A DNA stretch of 64,000 nt from Oceanococcus sp964629015 (GTDB lineage Bacteria > Pseudomonadota > Gammaproteobacteria > Nevskiales > Oceanococcaceae): the NCBI GenBank assembly GCA_964629015.1, contig CAZVMN010000001.1:62001-126000 (forward strand). The letters run 5' to 3'. Both the position numbers and the translations under genes were made by a program. Of this stretch, positions 1 through 9,323 are shown piece after piece. Within the stretch, counting starts at the first letter, position 1; every line of letters starts with the position of its first letter. The notes under the pieces are model-generated. The model had not been told where the DNA came from. It did not search any database and saw only the letters and a list, made by a program, of their open reading frames with translations.

Positions 1-3000
1 GAATCTTCGGCACACGGCGGGTAAACGGGGCCGCTGCGGAAACGAATCGGCGCCGTAACCGCGATCACTTCCGGGCTGTTGCCATCGCCGTCGGTGTCGC
101 TCAGATCAAGGATGCGGGCGTAGCGCCATTGCTCTTCGCTGCCCGGCAACACCTGGAATTCCAAACTGCTGCCATCGTGCTGGTGCACCACCTCTCCACC
201 CGGCCCGATGATTTCAATGCGTGGCGCGTTGACGTTGCTGACTTCCACCTGCAGCGTGAGGCTGTCGGCCGCCACGCGACTGCCCATCGGCCAGCGCGTG
301 CCATTGCTGCTGAGCGCATCGAAATCGACCCGAACATGGTTGTAGTCATGCGCCAGCGCGTAGAAACGCCGCGCCTGCATCGCCGCCTTGAGCGCCGCGC
401 GCGAACGATCGGCAGCAATCATCACCGTCTTGGCTCGGCTGGGGCCTGCCCACATCACACCGTGCTCATCTTCCGCACCCACCGGGCCGAGATGCCAGCC
501 TTGATCCAACGCATGGGCAAACCAGCCGCCATCGGGGGCATCGTGATCGCCATCGTAGTAGTCGCTGGATTTACCAAACATCTCCACGCCGACCATGCGC
601 TGCGCCGCCTCCGGGCGAAACACCATATTGTTCCAGGCATAGCCCGGGTCGCCATCGATGATCAACTCGCACGCGGCGTCCAGCGGGCCAAAGTTGTCAC
701 ACAAGCTGTGGAACATATCTTCGCGCCCCGGATGATTGAACACCGCGACCGCATCATCGCCACCACCGAAACTGGCTGGCAGGCTCAGCCATAACCAGAA
801 ATCCTCCATCGTGGCGAGATAACCCGTGCCGGTTTTGGCGTTGATGTTGTGCTCGGAGAAGTACACGCTGATGTGGCCAAACCGGTCGGAGGTCCATTCA
901 TAGCCGCGAAATGCGGTGAACTGGGCATCCGAGGCCTCATCGGCCATGCGCTGAGTGGCCTGCCATTTCATCAAGCCGTCTGGTGACAGCTGCAGGCAGT
1001 CAAGTAGCTCCGGCGAGGCACAGCCCGGGTCCAGCGTGATCGGCAGCAGCATGTTGTCGGAGTGCTCACTGCCGCCCATGAAGTCCAGGCCCTGGCCCTT
1101 GGCGGCGGCGTAGTAATCCGCCGGCGCGGTGCCGATTTCACCGTCGGAGTAGCCGCTGTGTTCATGCAAAGATCCGATGAAATGGCTGAGGCCCGGCTGC
1201 GGCGGCACGTGACAGGCCTGTTCAGCCCCGCCGCCGAGCACAGGTAACTCCGGCAATGGCGGCGCGCTCAAAGGCACAGCCACCGTTTGCAACGGAGCGC
1301 GCACGTTGTTGGCATACGGTTCGCCGATGTTGTGCGGCATCTCGGTGGGCACGATGTACTGCCACTGACGCGCATCGATTTCGGTCGTCGCCAGCGGGGT
1401 GAAGGCATTGTCGGTGTCGTGCGTGACGAAGTAGTGCACGCCATGACTGCCATGCGCCCCTTGACGCTGCTGACAATCCACTGGATTGCTGCCGCTGTAA
1501 TCCAAGGGATAACCCGCCGCCTCATCGTAAGCCTGGCGCACCGCGCCGTTGCTCCACTCATAGCTTTCGCCGGGGAACGGGCGTGCCACCGGATCATCGC
1601 CGGTGCCGTCATCCAGGCAAGCATCGTCACGGTAGTACGGCACAACCAGCGGGTTGGCCAAGGAGGTCAAACCGACCAACTCGAAGCTGTAAACCAGCGA
1701 ACCCGTATCGCCCTTGCCAGAGACCTGCTCCCAATTGCTGAAGGCGAGCGGGACGTTGAACGTTGGGTCGGTGACATCAACGAAGAACGGGCAGCGGCCA
1801 TTGCTGGCCGGGGGAATCGAGCCATCATTGCCCACACATTCCAGCAACGGTATCGGCGCGTAACCATCGACATTGCCCAGATCGTCGTTGAGCCCGTCGA
1901 TCGGCACGCCTTGCGGTCGCAGCATGGTGTAGTAGCGCCCGCCCGGCACACCGGCCGCCGCTTCCTCCGCCGTCGGCACCATGGCCGAGCGGTTGTAATC
2001 CCAGCTGGTGTACAGGCCATCCGGCGGAATCGGATGCACACGCACGCGGTAGTGATAGCTCACCGCATCGCGATAAAACGTCTCGGTCTTGGTCACATTG
2101 GTCCCCGAATCCGCACCCCAGACTTCGCGGATGCAGCGCACTGGACCGCAGCGCTCACCAATCAACGAACTGTTGGCTTCCCAATTGACCTGCTCGTCTT
2201 CAAAGCCGACCAGCGAAATCACCGAGTCCGGAGATTGCTGGAAGGCGCGACCTTTCCAGCGGTCGATCAGATCAGGGCGTTGTTCCCACTGTGGAACGCC
2301 TTCCTCATCCGGCGCGCGCACGCGCAGATCACGCACCATCCAGCGACCGGAAGCCTGGAACCGGTAGGTGTCGGTGCTGACCGTCAGACCATCGCGCGGG
2401 AAGCGGTCGCTGGACGGACACACGTACATGCCCTCTGCGCTGTCGAATTGACATTGCGAGGCATCACCGTGGTACTGGGCCAGATCGGCGACACACACGC
2501 TGCCGGACAGATTGGCACCGTAGGAGGTGTTGCTGGTGCCGAGTTTTTCCGGATCATCGTCGGCAAACATGTTGCGATCAATCCATTGATCGGCATCGTC
2601 AGACCGCTGGTAGTTGATGTAGCCATTGGCCGCGCTGTAACTGGAGCCTCCGGAACGCACCACCAGGTAGACCACGCGCAGTGCCTGCGGCGCCAGCGGG
2701 TCCAGCACATTGATCATCTGCACGGCCTGCCAATCGGCGGGGAAATCACTACCGGTGTAGAGATCCCCGGCATCACGGGCCATGAACACGATCTCGTCAT
2801 CGTCATCCAGCCCTCGCACCGGATCGGCCTTGGCGCTCTGTCCCGCCGGATACTGCCGCTCGCAGGTGCCGTCGATCATCATCCAGCTTTCCACCCCGTG
2901 GGTATGTGCTGTGTCGCCGTTGTCCCACACATAGGTGTTTTCCGGGTCGGTACCGGAATAAGTCGAGAAGCCCGAATTGGCATTGGCGAGAAAATACGGC

Positions 3001-5171
3001 GCGCGTTCGTCCACTTGCACCGGAATTTCAACGAACTGCCCCGCGCTGGCATCGAAACGGAATGCGGCCACGTTCTCCGCCGCCACATGCCCCTGCGCAC
3101 CGATGCTGCCCGCCAAGGGATAGAGCATTTCGCCATTGTGCGCATCGCGGATCTGACCGATGCCAGCCGGGTCCAGCACGATGCCACTGTACAAAGCGCC
3201 CGACGGATACGGATAGGCCACGCCAAAGGCCGCTGGCACGGACCAACCCGCGAGTTTGGCGCCGGTGAGCACCACCGGTGCGCTGTCACGCGCGGTGCCC
3301 AGGAGCTGCAGCGCAACCTCATCCAGCTCACCGCCCAGACCAAGGCCGGTTTCGCCCGGACGCGTCGGATCAAATCCCTCAGCCAGATCGGTGAGATTCT
3401 CAACCAAATTGTTGACGGCGCTGGCCGTGTGGTCCGCAATGCCATCCGGATTGCTGTCGAGCAACGCGGTCAGCAGTGGGCTGATATCGGCGCTGGTTGC
3501 GGCCATCAAGCCGAGTAAGCCGCTGCCGTAGTCAGGTGCGGGTGAGGTCAGCTCCTGCGGCGCCACAACGATGCGCACCACATCCTGATCGGTGGCGTTG
3601 TCATCATCCGTCACGCTCAGCTCGAACAGCAGATCCGTCGCTACCGCCACCTGTGGCGCGGTAAATCCGGCCTGTAATTGATCAGCATTGCTGATCGTGA
3701 CCTGCGGTGCGCCATTGTCGAGCTGAGCCCAGGCGACGCTGGCAATGCTGCCATCCGGATCTTCACTGGCACTGCCATCGAGCACCACTGCGGCGCCGGT
3801 TTGAACCTGCTGATCCGGCCCCGCATCAGCCGCGGGCGGCAGGTTATCCGCTTCGGCGGGCGACACCGCGACGGTGGTGGTGTCAGACGCTTCCGCGTTG
3901 TCGCTATCGCGGACAGTCAATTCGAAAACCAGGTCCGTGTTCTCGCTCACCTGGGGCGCAACAAAGCCAGCCTGCGCCTGATCCGCATTGCTCAGCGTCA
4001 CGCTGGGGCCACTGAGCTGGGCCCAGAAAAAGCTCACGCTGCCCTCGTTGTCCGAGCCACTGCCATTCAACGTCACCGCGTCCCCGCTGCGCACCGACTG
4101 AGCAGCACCAGCATCCGCCAGCGGCAGTTGGTTCGGCGTGGGCGTCGCGCTCGGCGACGGCGATGGCGAGGTGGTGGCGCTGGGTGTCGGTGTTGGCGTC
4201 AGTGACGGTGTCGGCGTCGGGCTGGCCGAGGGTGAGGCTGTAACGCCTGGTGTCGGACTCGGCGACGCACTGTTCGTCGGTGTGGCGGTCGGTGTCGGAT
4301 TCCCCGGCGGCAAAATGGTGATCTGGGCATCAGCCTGATCGATGGCGCCATCGTCGTCGGTCACCGTGAGTCTGAGCACAACATCGCTCGGCGACACCAC
4401 TTGAGGTGCGTTAAACGATGGCGATGCATTCTGCGCATCGCTCAACACCACGCTCGGGCCGGAGAGCTGGGTCCATGCGTAGGTGATCTGACCATCGCTG
4501 TCGCTGCCCAGACCAGTCAGCGTGACATCAGCGCCGGACACCACGCTGGTCGGCGCATCGATACCGGCCACGGGCGGGCGATTCGGCGCGCCGAATGCCT
4601 GAATGTGCGCGAAGGTTGCGCTCAGGTGCTCGCGGGCTTGCGCCACGGAGACCAACTGAGCGCAGCGTTCATTGCCCACGGCTTGGAGGAATGCGTCCAG
4701 CGCCGGATCGGCGGCGAAGTCTGCCGCGCCTTGATCGAACACCAAGCTGCGGTTGCGCCCCGCAACGCGTACGGGGGCCATCAACTGAATGCCGTTGGCC
4801 GCCTGACAATCAACATCCAGCGTGAGTAACAGTCGTGCGATATTGAGCACCGCCGCAGGCGCGTCTGAAACGCTCGCAGCCGCGCGCAAATCCAGAGGGG
4901 TCACGAACGGCGTGGGCATCAATTGGCCCAGCACAATGTCACCGATCGCAAAGGTGACAGGTACGCCCTCCACGTAGTCGAAGCGACCGAATGGATCGGT
5001 CAGTCCAGCGCCACCGGCGCTGCTGAAACTCAAGCCCTGAACGGCGCTGTCGTGAAATTCACCCGTTTGCGTTGTCGCAAGGTTGGCCGAACCCGCGGAA
5101 TCGTTATTCGAACAACCCCACAAAAAAACACTGGCGCACAGCGCAGTGATACCCCACGGCGATCTGATCAT
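1..5171 (-). CDS. Giant PKD-repeat lipoprotein with C-terminal PHP-type metallohydrolase domain (partial, 3' end outside window)
   Basis: The reading frame is open from ATG 5171 to the window edge (about 1,723 codons, no stop). A good Shine-Dalgarno (TAGGAGA, 8 nt before ATG) sets the start. Residues 1-20 form a lipoprotein signal with lipobox LWGC, so the protein should sit on the outer membrane or cell surface. Three PKD/Ig-like repeats lie at about 194-281, 350-436 and 441-531 (motifs such as YAWTQLSGP and LTVTDDD). The first and second are separated by a Thr/Pro/Ser linker. About 800 residues without a domain I recognise follow. From about 1,325 the protein resembles PHP-fold metallohydrolases of the CehA/McbA or DUF3604 kind: HxH at 1336/1338, EHSD at 1369-1372, NHPG at 1480 and EDEH at 1567-1570 would be the metal ligands. 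The substrate is unknown. The gene is monocistronic as far as visible, and the next gene upstream ends at 5276. Confidence 0.85.
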   Translation of the reverse strand, partial: MIRSPWGITALCASVFLWGCSNNDSAGSANLATTQTGEFHDSAVQGLSFSSAGGAGLTDPFGRFDYVEGVPVTFAIGDIVLGQLMPTPFVTPLDLRAAASVSDAPAAVLNIARLLLTLDVDCQAANGIQLMAPVRVAGRNRSLVFDQGAADFAADPALDAFLQAVGNERCAQLVSVAQAREHLSATFAHIQAFGAPNRPPVAGIDAPTSVVSGADVTLTGLGSDSDGQITYAWTQLSGPSVVLSDAQNASPSFNAPQVVSPSDVVLRLTVTDDDGAIDQADAQITILPPGNPTPTATPTNSASPSPTPGVTASPSASPTPTPSLTPTPTPSATTSPSPSPSATPTPNQLPLADAGAAQSVRSGDAVTLNGSGSDNEGSVSFFWAQLSGPSVTLSNADQAQAGFVAPQVSENTDLVFELTVRDSDNAEASDTTTVAVSPAEADNLPPAADAGPDQQVQTGAAVVLDGSASEDPDGSIASVAWAQLDNGAPQVTISNADQLQAGFTAPQVAVATDLLFELSVTDDDNATDQDVVRIVVAPQELTSPAPDYGSGLLGLMAATSADISPLLTALLDSNPDGIADHTASAVNNLVENLTDLAEGFDPTRPGETGLGLGGELDEVALQLLGTARDSAPVVLTGAKLAGWSVPAAFGVAYPYPSGALYSGIVLDPAGIGQIRDAHNGEMLYPLAGSIGAQGHVAAENVAAFRFDASAGQFVEIPVQVDERAPYFLANANSGFSTYSGTDPENTYVWDNGDTAHTHGVESWMMIDGTCERQYPAGQSAKADPVRGLDDDDEIVFMARDAGDLYTGSDFPADWQAVQMINVLDPLAPQALRVVYLVVRSGGSSYSAANGYINYQRSDDADQWIDRNMFADDDPEKLGTSNTSYGANLSGSVCVADLAQYHGDASQCQFDSAEGMYVCPSSDRFPRDGLTVSTDTYRFQASGRWMVRDLRVRAPDEEGVPQWEQRPDLIDRWKGRAFQQSPDSVISLVGFEDEQVNWEANSSLIGERCGPVRCIREVWGADSGTNVTKTETFYRDAVSYHYRVRVHPIPPDGLYTSWDYNRSAMVPTAEEAAAGVPGGRYYTMLRPQGVPIDGLNDDLGNVDGYAPIPLLECVGNDGSIPPASNGRCPFFVDVTDPTFNVPLAFSNWEQVSGKGDTGSLVYSFELVGLTSLANPLVVPYYRDDACLDDGTGDDPVARPFPGESYEWSNGAVRQAYDEAAGYPLDYSGSNPVDCQQRQGAHGSHGVHYFVTHDTDNAFTPLATTEIDARQWQYIVPTEMPHNIGEPYANNVRAPLQTVAVPLSAPPLPELPVLGGGAEQACHVPPQPGLSHFIGSLHEHSGYSDGEIGTAPADYYAAAKGQGLDFMGGSEHSDNMLLPITLDPGCASPELLDCLQLSPDGLMKWQATQRMADEASDAQFTAFRGYEWTSDRFGHISVYFSEHNINAKTGTGYLATMEDFWLWLSLPASFGGGDDAVAVFNHPGREDMFHSLCDNFGPLDAACELIIDGDPGYAWNNMVFRPEAAQRMVGVEMFGKSSDYYDGDHDAPDGGWFAHALDQGWHLGPVGAEDEHGVMWAGPSRAKTVMIAADRSRAALKAAMQARRFYALAHDYNHVRVDFDALSSNGTRWPMGSRVAADSLTLQVEVSNVNAPRIEIIGPGGEVVHQHDGSSLEFQVLPGSEEQWRYARILDLSDTDGDGNSPEVIAVTAPIRFRSGPVYPPCAED
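4133..4305. repeat. Low-complexity DNA encoding a Thr/Pro/Ser linker
   Basis: On the plus strand the stretch is a run of GGTGTCGGTGTTGGC-like units. On the minus strand it codes PTPTPTPS-type sequence, residues about 288-348 of the PKD/PHP lipoprotein. Codons vary between units, so selection probably acts on the protein linker, not on the DNA. Such tracts can slip in length between strains. Confidence 0.7.
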
Positions 5172-5275
5172 TTTTGGTCTCCTACACCCCCAACTCCGGT
5201 TGTAATTTTGGATTCACGGAGCGGCTATGCAGGATTTTAGTCACACAAGACTGGCCAGACAGTCGTAATTTCTGG

Positions 5276-5767
5276 CTAGGACATCACGTATTCCAGCGGC
5301 AATTCGGTGTTGTCGATGACCCGGCGCAAGACAAAGCTGGAATGCACGCCGCTCACCCCGGGAATGCGGGTCAGGCGGTTGAGCAGAAACTCCTGGTAGG
5401 TGTCCATATCCGGCACCACCACTTTGATCTGATAATCCGCCTCCTGCCCGGTGATCAGGTAGCACTCCTGCACTTCGGGATACTCGGCCACCATGGACTC
5501 GAAGGTGGCGAAGCGTTCAGGCGTGTGGCGGTCCATACCAATCAGCACGATGACGGTCAGGGCCAGGCCGAGCTTGCGGTGATCGAGCAGAGTCACGCGA
5601 CGCCGAATGACGCCGGCCTCCTCCAGCGCTCGCACCCGGCGAGAACAGGGCGAAGCCGACAAACCAACGCGCTCAGCCAGTTGCTGGTTGGTCAAACCAC
5701 CATCGCGCTGCAGATGCTCAAGGATGCGTCGATCCAAACGGTCAAGGCTGGCGGATTTCACGGCCAT
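5276..5767 (-). CDS. Lrp/AsnC family transcriptional regulator
   Basis: The 163-residue protein has the Lrp/AsnC layout. An N-terminal helix-turn-helix (LDRLDRRILEHLQRDG, then LAERVGLSASPCSRRVRALEE) is followed by an alpha/beta effector-binding domain with the G.ADY motif (GQEADYQIKVV). Members form dimers to octamers, bind amino acids and control amino-acid metabolism. I chose ATG 5767, preceded by AGGA at a 9-nt spacing, over an in-frame TTG at 5785. The gene faces leuA across a 176-bp AT-rich gap, so it may sense leucine or a related amino acid and control leuA; that is inferred from position only. The length is normal for the family. Confidence 0.93.
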   Translation of the reverse strand: MAVKSASLDRLDRRILEHLQRDGGLTNQQLAERVGLSASPCSRRVRALEEAGVIRRRVTLLDHRKLGLALTVIVLIGMDRHTPERFATFESMVAEYPEVQECYLITGQEADYQIKVVVPDMDTYQEFLLNRLTRIPGVSGVHSSFVLRRVIDNTELPLEYVMS

Positions 5768-5943
5768 AAAGGTTATTCCTGCCAATTAAATTAATATTTT
5801 TGGTGTTTTGTGCCATTTTGACATGAAAAAAGGCTGAGAAAGCAAGCCTATTGCGCACCCACAGGCGTACACTTTGTTCTCAGCGGTGCCACTTTGGCAT
5901 CGACGAACACCCCGCAGCGCGCAACACAAGACAGAGAAGACTC
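5768..5943. promoter_or_regulatory. Shared AT-rich control region between lrp-like gene and leuA
   Basis: This 176-bp divergent gap is clearly AT-richer than its surroundings near 5785-5835 (AATTAAATTAATATTTTTGG). A perfect TTGACA lies at 5818-5823 facing leuA, but I see no good -10 hexamer at 16-18 nt, so it may need an activator such as the adjacent Lrp protein. I found no leucine-rich leader peptide or terminator-like attenuator. Confidence 0.45.
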
Positions 5944-7614
5944 ATGGCTTTTGATCACAGCAAATATCGCCCGTTTGCCCCGATTCGCAAGGCGAATCGC
6001 CGTTGGCCGGACCAGGTCATCAACACCGCACCGACGTGGTGTGCGGTCGACCTTCGCGACGGCAATCAGGCTTTGATCAAACCGATGAACGTGCAACAGA
6101 AGCAGCGCCTGTTCGACCTGCTGGTGAAAATCGGCGTCAAGGAAATCGAAATCGGGTTTCCGGCCGCCAGCCAACCGGACTTTGATTTCTGCCGCAAGCT
6201 GATCGAGGAAAACCACATCCCCGATGATGTGACCATTCAGGTCCTGACCCAAGCGCGCCCGGAACTGATCGCGCGCAGCTTCGAAGCCCTGAAAGGTGCG
6301 GCCCGCGCCATCGTCCACGTCTACAACTCCACCTCAACCGTGCAGCGCGAGCAGGTCTTCGGCATGGATCGCGAAGGCATCAAGGGTATTGCCGTGCGCG
6401 GCGCCGAAATCGTCAAACAACACGCCGCCGAGCATCCACAAACCGACTGGACCTTCCAGTACTCGCCGGAAAGTTTCACCGGCACCGAACTGGACTTCGC
6501 CGTCGAAGTGATTGATGCGGTCACCGGCGTGTGGCGCCCCGATCAAGGTCAGCGCGTGATTATCAATCTGCCGGCCACGGTGGAAATGGCCACGCCCAAT
6601 GTTTACGCCGATCAGATCGAAACCATTTGCGACAGCATCCGCTGGCGCGAGCATGTCGAGATCAGCCTGCACACGCACAACGACCGCGGCTGCGGTGTGG
6701 CCGCGGCGGAACTGGGTGTGATGGCCGGTGCTGACCGTGTCGAAGGCACCTTGTTGGGCAACGGCGAACGCACCGGCAACATGGATTTGGTGACCGCGGC
6801 GATGAACCTGTACTCGCAGGGCGTCGACCCCAAACTGGATCTGTCCGGCATGCGTGAGATCGTCGAGACGGTCGAAGCCTGCACCGAAATCAGCACACAC
6901 CCGCGACATGCTTACGCAGGCGAGTTGGTCTTCACCGCCTTTTCGGGCAGTCACCAGGACGCGATCCGCAAATGCCTGTCGCACCGCAAGGACGGTGACA
7001 TCTGGAATGTCGCCTATCTGCCGATTGATCCGGCAGACCTGGGCCGTCGTTATGAAGAAGTGGTGCGCATCAACAGCCAATCCGGCAAAGGTGGTGTGGC
7101 CCATGTTCTGGAGCGCGATTACCGCATCAGCCTGCCGCGCTGGTTGCAGATCGAGTTTGCCCAGGTGGTCCAGCGCGAGGCTGAAAACACCGGCGGAGAA
7201 ATTGATTCCCGCAGCATTCACCAGTTGTTCGAGCGCGATTATCTGAGCGTGCCCGACGGCTGGGCCCTGCGCGGCTACGATCTGCATCGTGGCGAGGACG
7301 GCGTCGACGCGGCCCTGAGTTTCGGCGACATCAGTTTGAGTGGCCGCGGCCACGGCGGTGTTGAAGCGGTCGTTGCCGCACTGCAAACCCATTTTGGAGT
7401 CAGCATTGCCGTCGAGGCTTACGACGAATTCGCTTTGGGTGAAGGAACCGGCGCCAATGCCCTGGCCTGCATTCGCGTGCTGATCAACGACACCCCACAC
7501 AGTGCCGCCGCACTGGCTGAGGACACCACCTCCGCCACTCTGCAAGCGTTGCTGAGTGCCGTCGGGCAGGCCGGAGTGAGCCAGGCAGCCGTGCGCCAAG
7601 CCGCGACAGCGTAA
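5944..7614 (+). CDS. leuA: 2-isopropylmalate synthase (long type)
   Basis: The enzyme condenses acetyl-CoA with 2-ketoisovalerate, the first committed step of leucine synthesis. The 556-residue product starts with the long-form N-terminus (YRPFAPIRKANRRWPDQ). It carries the DmpG/HMGL-type TIM barrel with the DLRDGNQAL motif near 36-44 and the metal-binding HTHNDRGC near 240. The regulatory domain (about 430-550) binds leucine for feedback control in the family. ATG 5944 is preceded by AGAGAAGA. Upstream in-frame codons back to 5851 lack family-like sequence, so they are left out. A strong terminator follows at 7647. No other leu genes are in the window. Confidence 0.96.
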   Translation: MAFDHSKYRPFAPIRKANRRWPDQVINTAPTWCAVDLRDGNQALIKPMNVQQKQRLFDLLVKIGVKEIEIGFPAASQPDFDFCRKLIEENHIPDDVTIQVLTQARPELIARSFEALKGAARAIVHVYNSTSTVQREQVFGMDREGIKGIAVRGAEIVKQHAAEHPQTDWTFQYSPESFTGTELDFAVEVIDAVTGVWRPDQGQRVIINLPATVEMATPNVYADQIETICDSIRWREHVEISLHTHNDRGCGVAAAELGVMAGADRVEGTLLGNGERTGNMDLVTAAMNLYSQGVDPKLDLSGMREIVETVEACTEISTHPRHAYAGELVFTAFSGSHQDAIRKCLSHRKDGDIWNVAYLPIDPADLGRRYEEVVRINSQSGKGGVAHVLERDYRISLPRWLQIEFAQVVQREAENTGGEIDSRSIHQLFERDYLSVPDGWALRGYDLHRGEDGVDAALSFGDISLSGRGHGGVEAVVAALQTHFGVSIAVEAYDEFALGEGTGANALACIRVLINDTPHSAAALAEDTTSATLQALLSAVGQAGVSQAAVRQAATA

Positions 7615-7646
7615 GCCGCCCCACTCGCCACCACACCCATTCATCA

Positions 7647-7676
7647 AGCCTGTGCGGCCACCGCACGGGCTTTTTT
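7647..7676 (+). terminator. Rho-independent terminator after leuA
   Basis: An 11-bp stem (AGCCTGTGCGG with CCGCACGGGCT, one G-T pair) has the loop CCA and is followed by TTTTTT. It lies 33 bases after the leuA stop. Confidence 0.9.
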
Positions 7677-7691
7677 GTGCCCGTCCGCAAA

Positions 7692-7720
7692 TTGCTGCAC
7701 AGCAACATAACGCGTAGAAT
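7692..7720 (+). promoter_or_regulatory. Probable sigma-70 promoter for sulP-usp
   Basis: TTGCTG at 7692-7697 and TAGAAT at 7715-7720 are separated by exactly 17 bp, just after the leuA terminator and 121 bp before the SulP start. The -35 part lies in a small dyad (TTGCTGcacAGCAA). Confidence 0.6.
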
Positions 7721-7841
7721 CGCGCTTGCGCCGGGCCTTTCGCGTGCATTGGCACCTTCTCTGCGCACTCTATCCCTTGTTCACTGCCTCGTGCGGCACA
7801 CGCGTGCCTGAAGCGAGCCGCCTGCTGCGCAGAAACCAAAT

Positions 7842-9320
7842 ATGATGCAAACCCTCCGTCAGGACTGGCTTTCCAACATTCGCAACGATGTCCTCGCCGG
7901 TCTGGTGGTGGCCTTGGCGCTGATTCCAGAAGCCATCGCCTTTTCGATCATCGCCGGGGTTGATCCCAAAGTTGGCCTCTACGCCTCGTTCTGTATTGCG
8001 GTCGTCATCGCATTCACCGGCGGCCGCCCGGGCATGATCTCGGCTGCGACGGGGGCGATGGCGCTGGTCATGGTCGGCTTGGTCAAAGAGCATGGCCTGC
8101 AATATCTTCTTGCGGCCACGCTGCTCACCGGGGTGCTGCAGATCTTGGCCGGCTGGGCCCGCCTCGACGTCATGATGCGCTTTGTCTCGCGCTCGGTGGT
8201 CACCGGCTTCGTCAACGCTCTGGCGATCCTGATCTTCCTTGCCCAGCTGCCCGAACTGATCGATGTCACCTGGCATGTCTACGCTATGACTGCGGCGGGT
8301 CTGGCGATTATCTACACCCTGCCGCGTTTGACCCGCGCGGTGCCATCTCCGTTGGTGACGATCATCGTGTTGACCGCGGTGTCTATCGCCGCAGGCTTGG
8401 ATATACGCACCGTTGGGGACATGGGCGAGCTCCCCGACAGCCTGCCGGTGTTTTTACTGCCGCAGGTGCCGCTCAATCTCGACACTCTGATGATCATCCT
8501 GCCCTACTCGATCACACTCATGGTGGTCGGGCTGCTGGAATCTCTGATGACCGCCACCATCGTGGATGATCTCACCGATACCAAGAGCAATAAAAACCGT
8601 GAATGCGTCGGCCAGGGCGTGGCCAACATTGCCAGCGGCCTGATTGGCGGCATGGCCGGTTGCGCGATGATTGGTCAGTCGGTCATCAACGTGAAATCGG
8701 GCGGTCGCGGACGCCTGTCCACACTGTGCGCCGGGGTCTTTTTGCTGATCATGGTGGTATTTCTGGGGGACTGGGTCAGCCAGATCCCCATGGCGGCTCT
8801 GGTCGCGGTGATGATCATGGTCTCGATCGGCACCTTCAACTGGCAGTCGATCCGCAATCTGCGTGACCACCCGCCCAGCTCCAGCGCGGTGATGATCGCC
8901 ACCGTGGTCGTCACCGTGGCGACCCACGATCTGGCCAAGGGTGTGCTCAGCGGTGTGCTGCTGTCCGGTTTCTTCTTCGCCCACAAAGTGGCCCGCATCT
9001 TGAGCGTGCGCTCACACATCTTGGACGAAGGGCGCGCGCGCCACTACCAAGTGTGGGGCCAAGTGTTTTTTGCCAGTGCCGACCGTTTTATCAATGCCTT
9101 TGACTACGATGAGGTGATCGACAAAGTGCACATTGATGTCAGCAAAGCGCACTTCTGGGACATCACTGCGGTCAGCGCGCTGGACAAAGTCGTGGTGAAA
9201 TTCCGCCGTGAAGGCACCGAAGTGGAAGTCAGCGGGCTCAACCAAGCCAGCGTGACCTTGGTCGACAAATTCGCCGTGCACGACAAGGATGGTGCCGACG
9301 ATCTTCTGCTGGGGCACTGA
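7842..9320 (+). CDS. SulP family inorganic anion transporter with STAS domain
   Basis: This 492-residue inner-membrane protein has the SulP signature near its start (LAGLVVALALIPEAIAFSIIAGV) and about 10-12 hydrophobic segments to residue 385. A short cytoplasmic STAS domain follows (about 400-490, with DVSKAHFWDITAVSALDKV). SulP proteins carry sulfate, bicarbonate or other anions, and the substrate cannot be told here. Members of this short subgroup are often linked to universal stress proteins, and here a tandem Usp gene starts 3 bp after the stop. ATG 7842 is followed at once by a second ATG, and the Shine-Dalgarno is weak, so either could be the start. Confidence 0.93.
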   Translation: MMQTLRQDWLSNIRNDVLAGLVVALALIPEAIAFSIIAGVDPKVGLYASFCIAVVIAFTGGRPGMISAATGAMALVMVGLVKEHGLQYLLAATLLTGVLQILAGWARLDVMMRFVSRSVVTGFVNALAILIFLAQLPELIDVTWHVYAMTAAGLAIIYTLPRLTRAVPSPLVTIIVLTAVSIAAGLDIRTVGDMGELPDSLPVFLLPQVPLNLDTLMIILPYSITLMVVGLLESLMTATIVDDLTDTKSNKNRECVGQGVANIASGLIGGMAGCAMIGQSVINVKSGGRGRLSTLCAGVFLLIMVVFLGDWVSQIPMAALVAVMIMVSIGTFNWQSIRNLRDHPPSSSAVMIATVVVTVATHDLAKGVLSGVLLSGFFFAHKVARILSVRSHILDEGRARHYQVWGQVFFASADRFINAFDYDEVIDKVHIDVSKAHFWDITAVSALDKVVVKFRREGTEVEVSGLNQASVTLVDKFAVHDKDGADDLLLGH

Positions 9321-9323
9321 GTC

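Noticed and set aside
1287..3518. 743-codon open frame on the plus strand
   Set aside because: It is antisense to the PKD/PHP lipoprotein gene. Its translation is rich in Arg, His, Val and Ile with no domain, as expected from the complement of a GC-rich gene; the minus frame carries clear domains.
5768..5943. Leucine attenuator leader peptide before leuA
   Set aside because: No short frame with repeated Leu codons followed by a terminator hairpin was found.
6334..7839. 501-codon open frame on the minus strand
   Set aside because: It is antisense to leuA and runs through its terminator; no domain pattern is seen.
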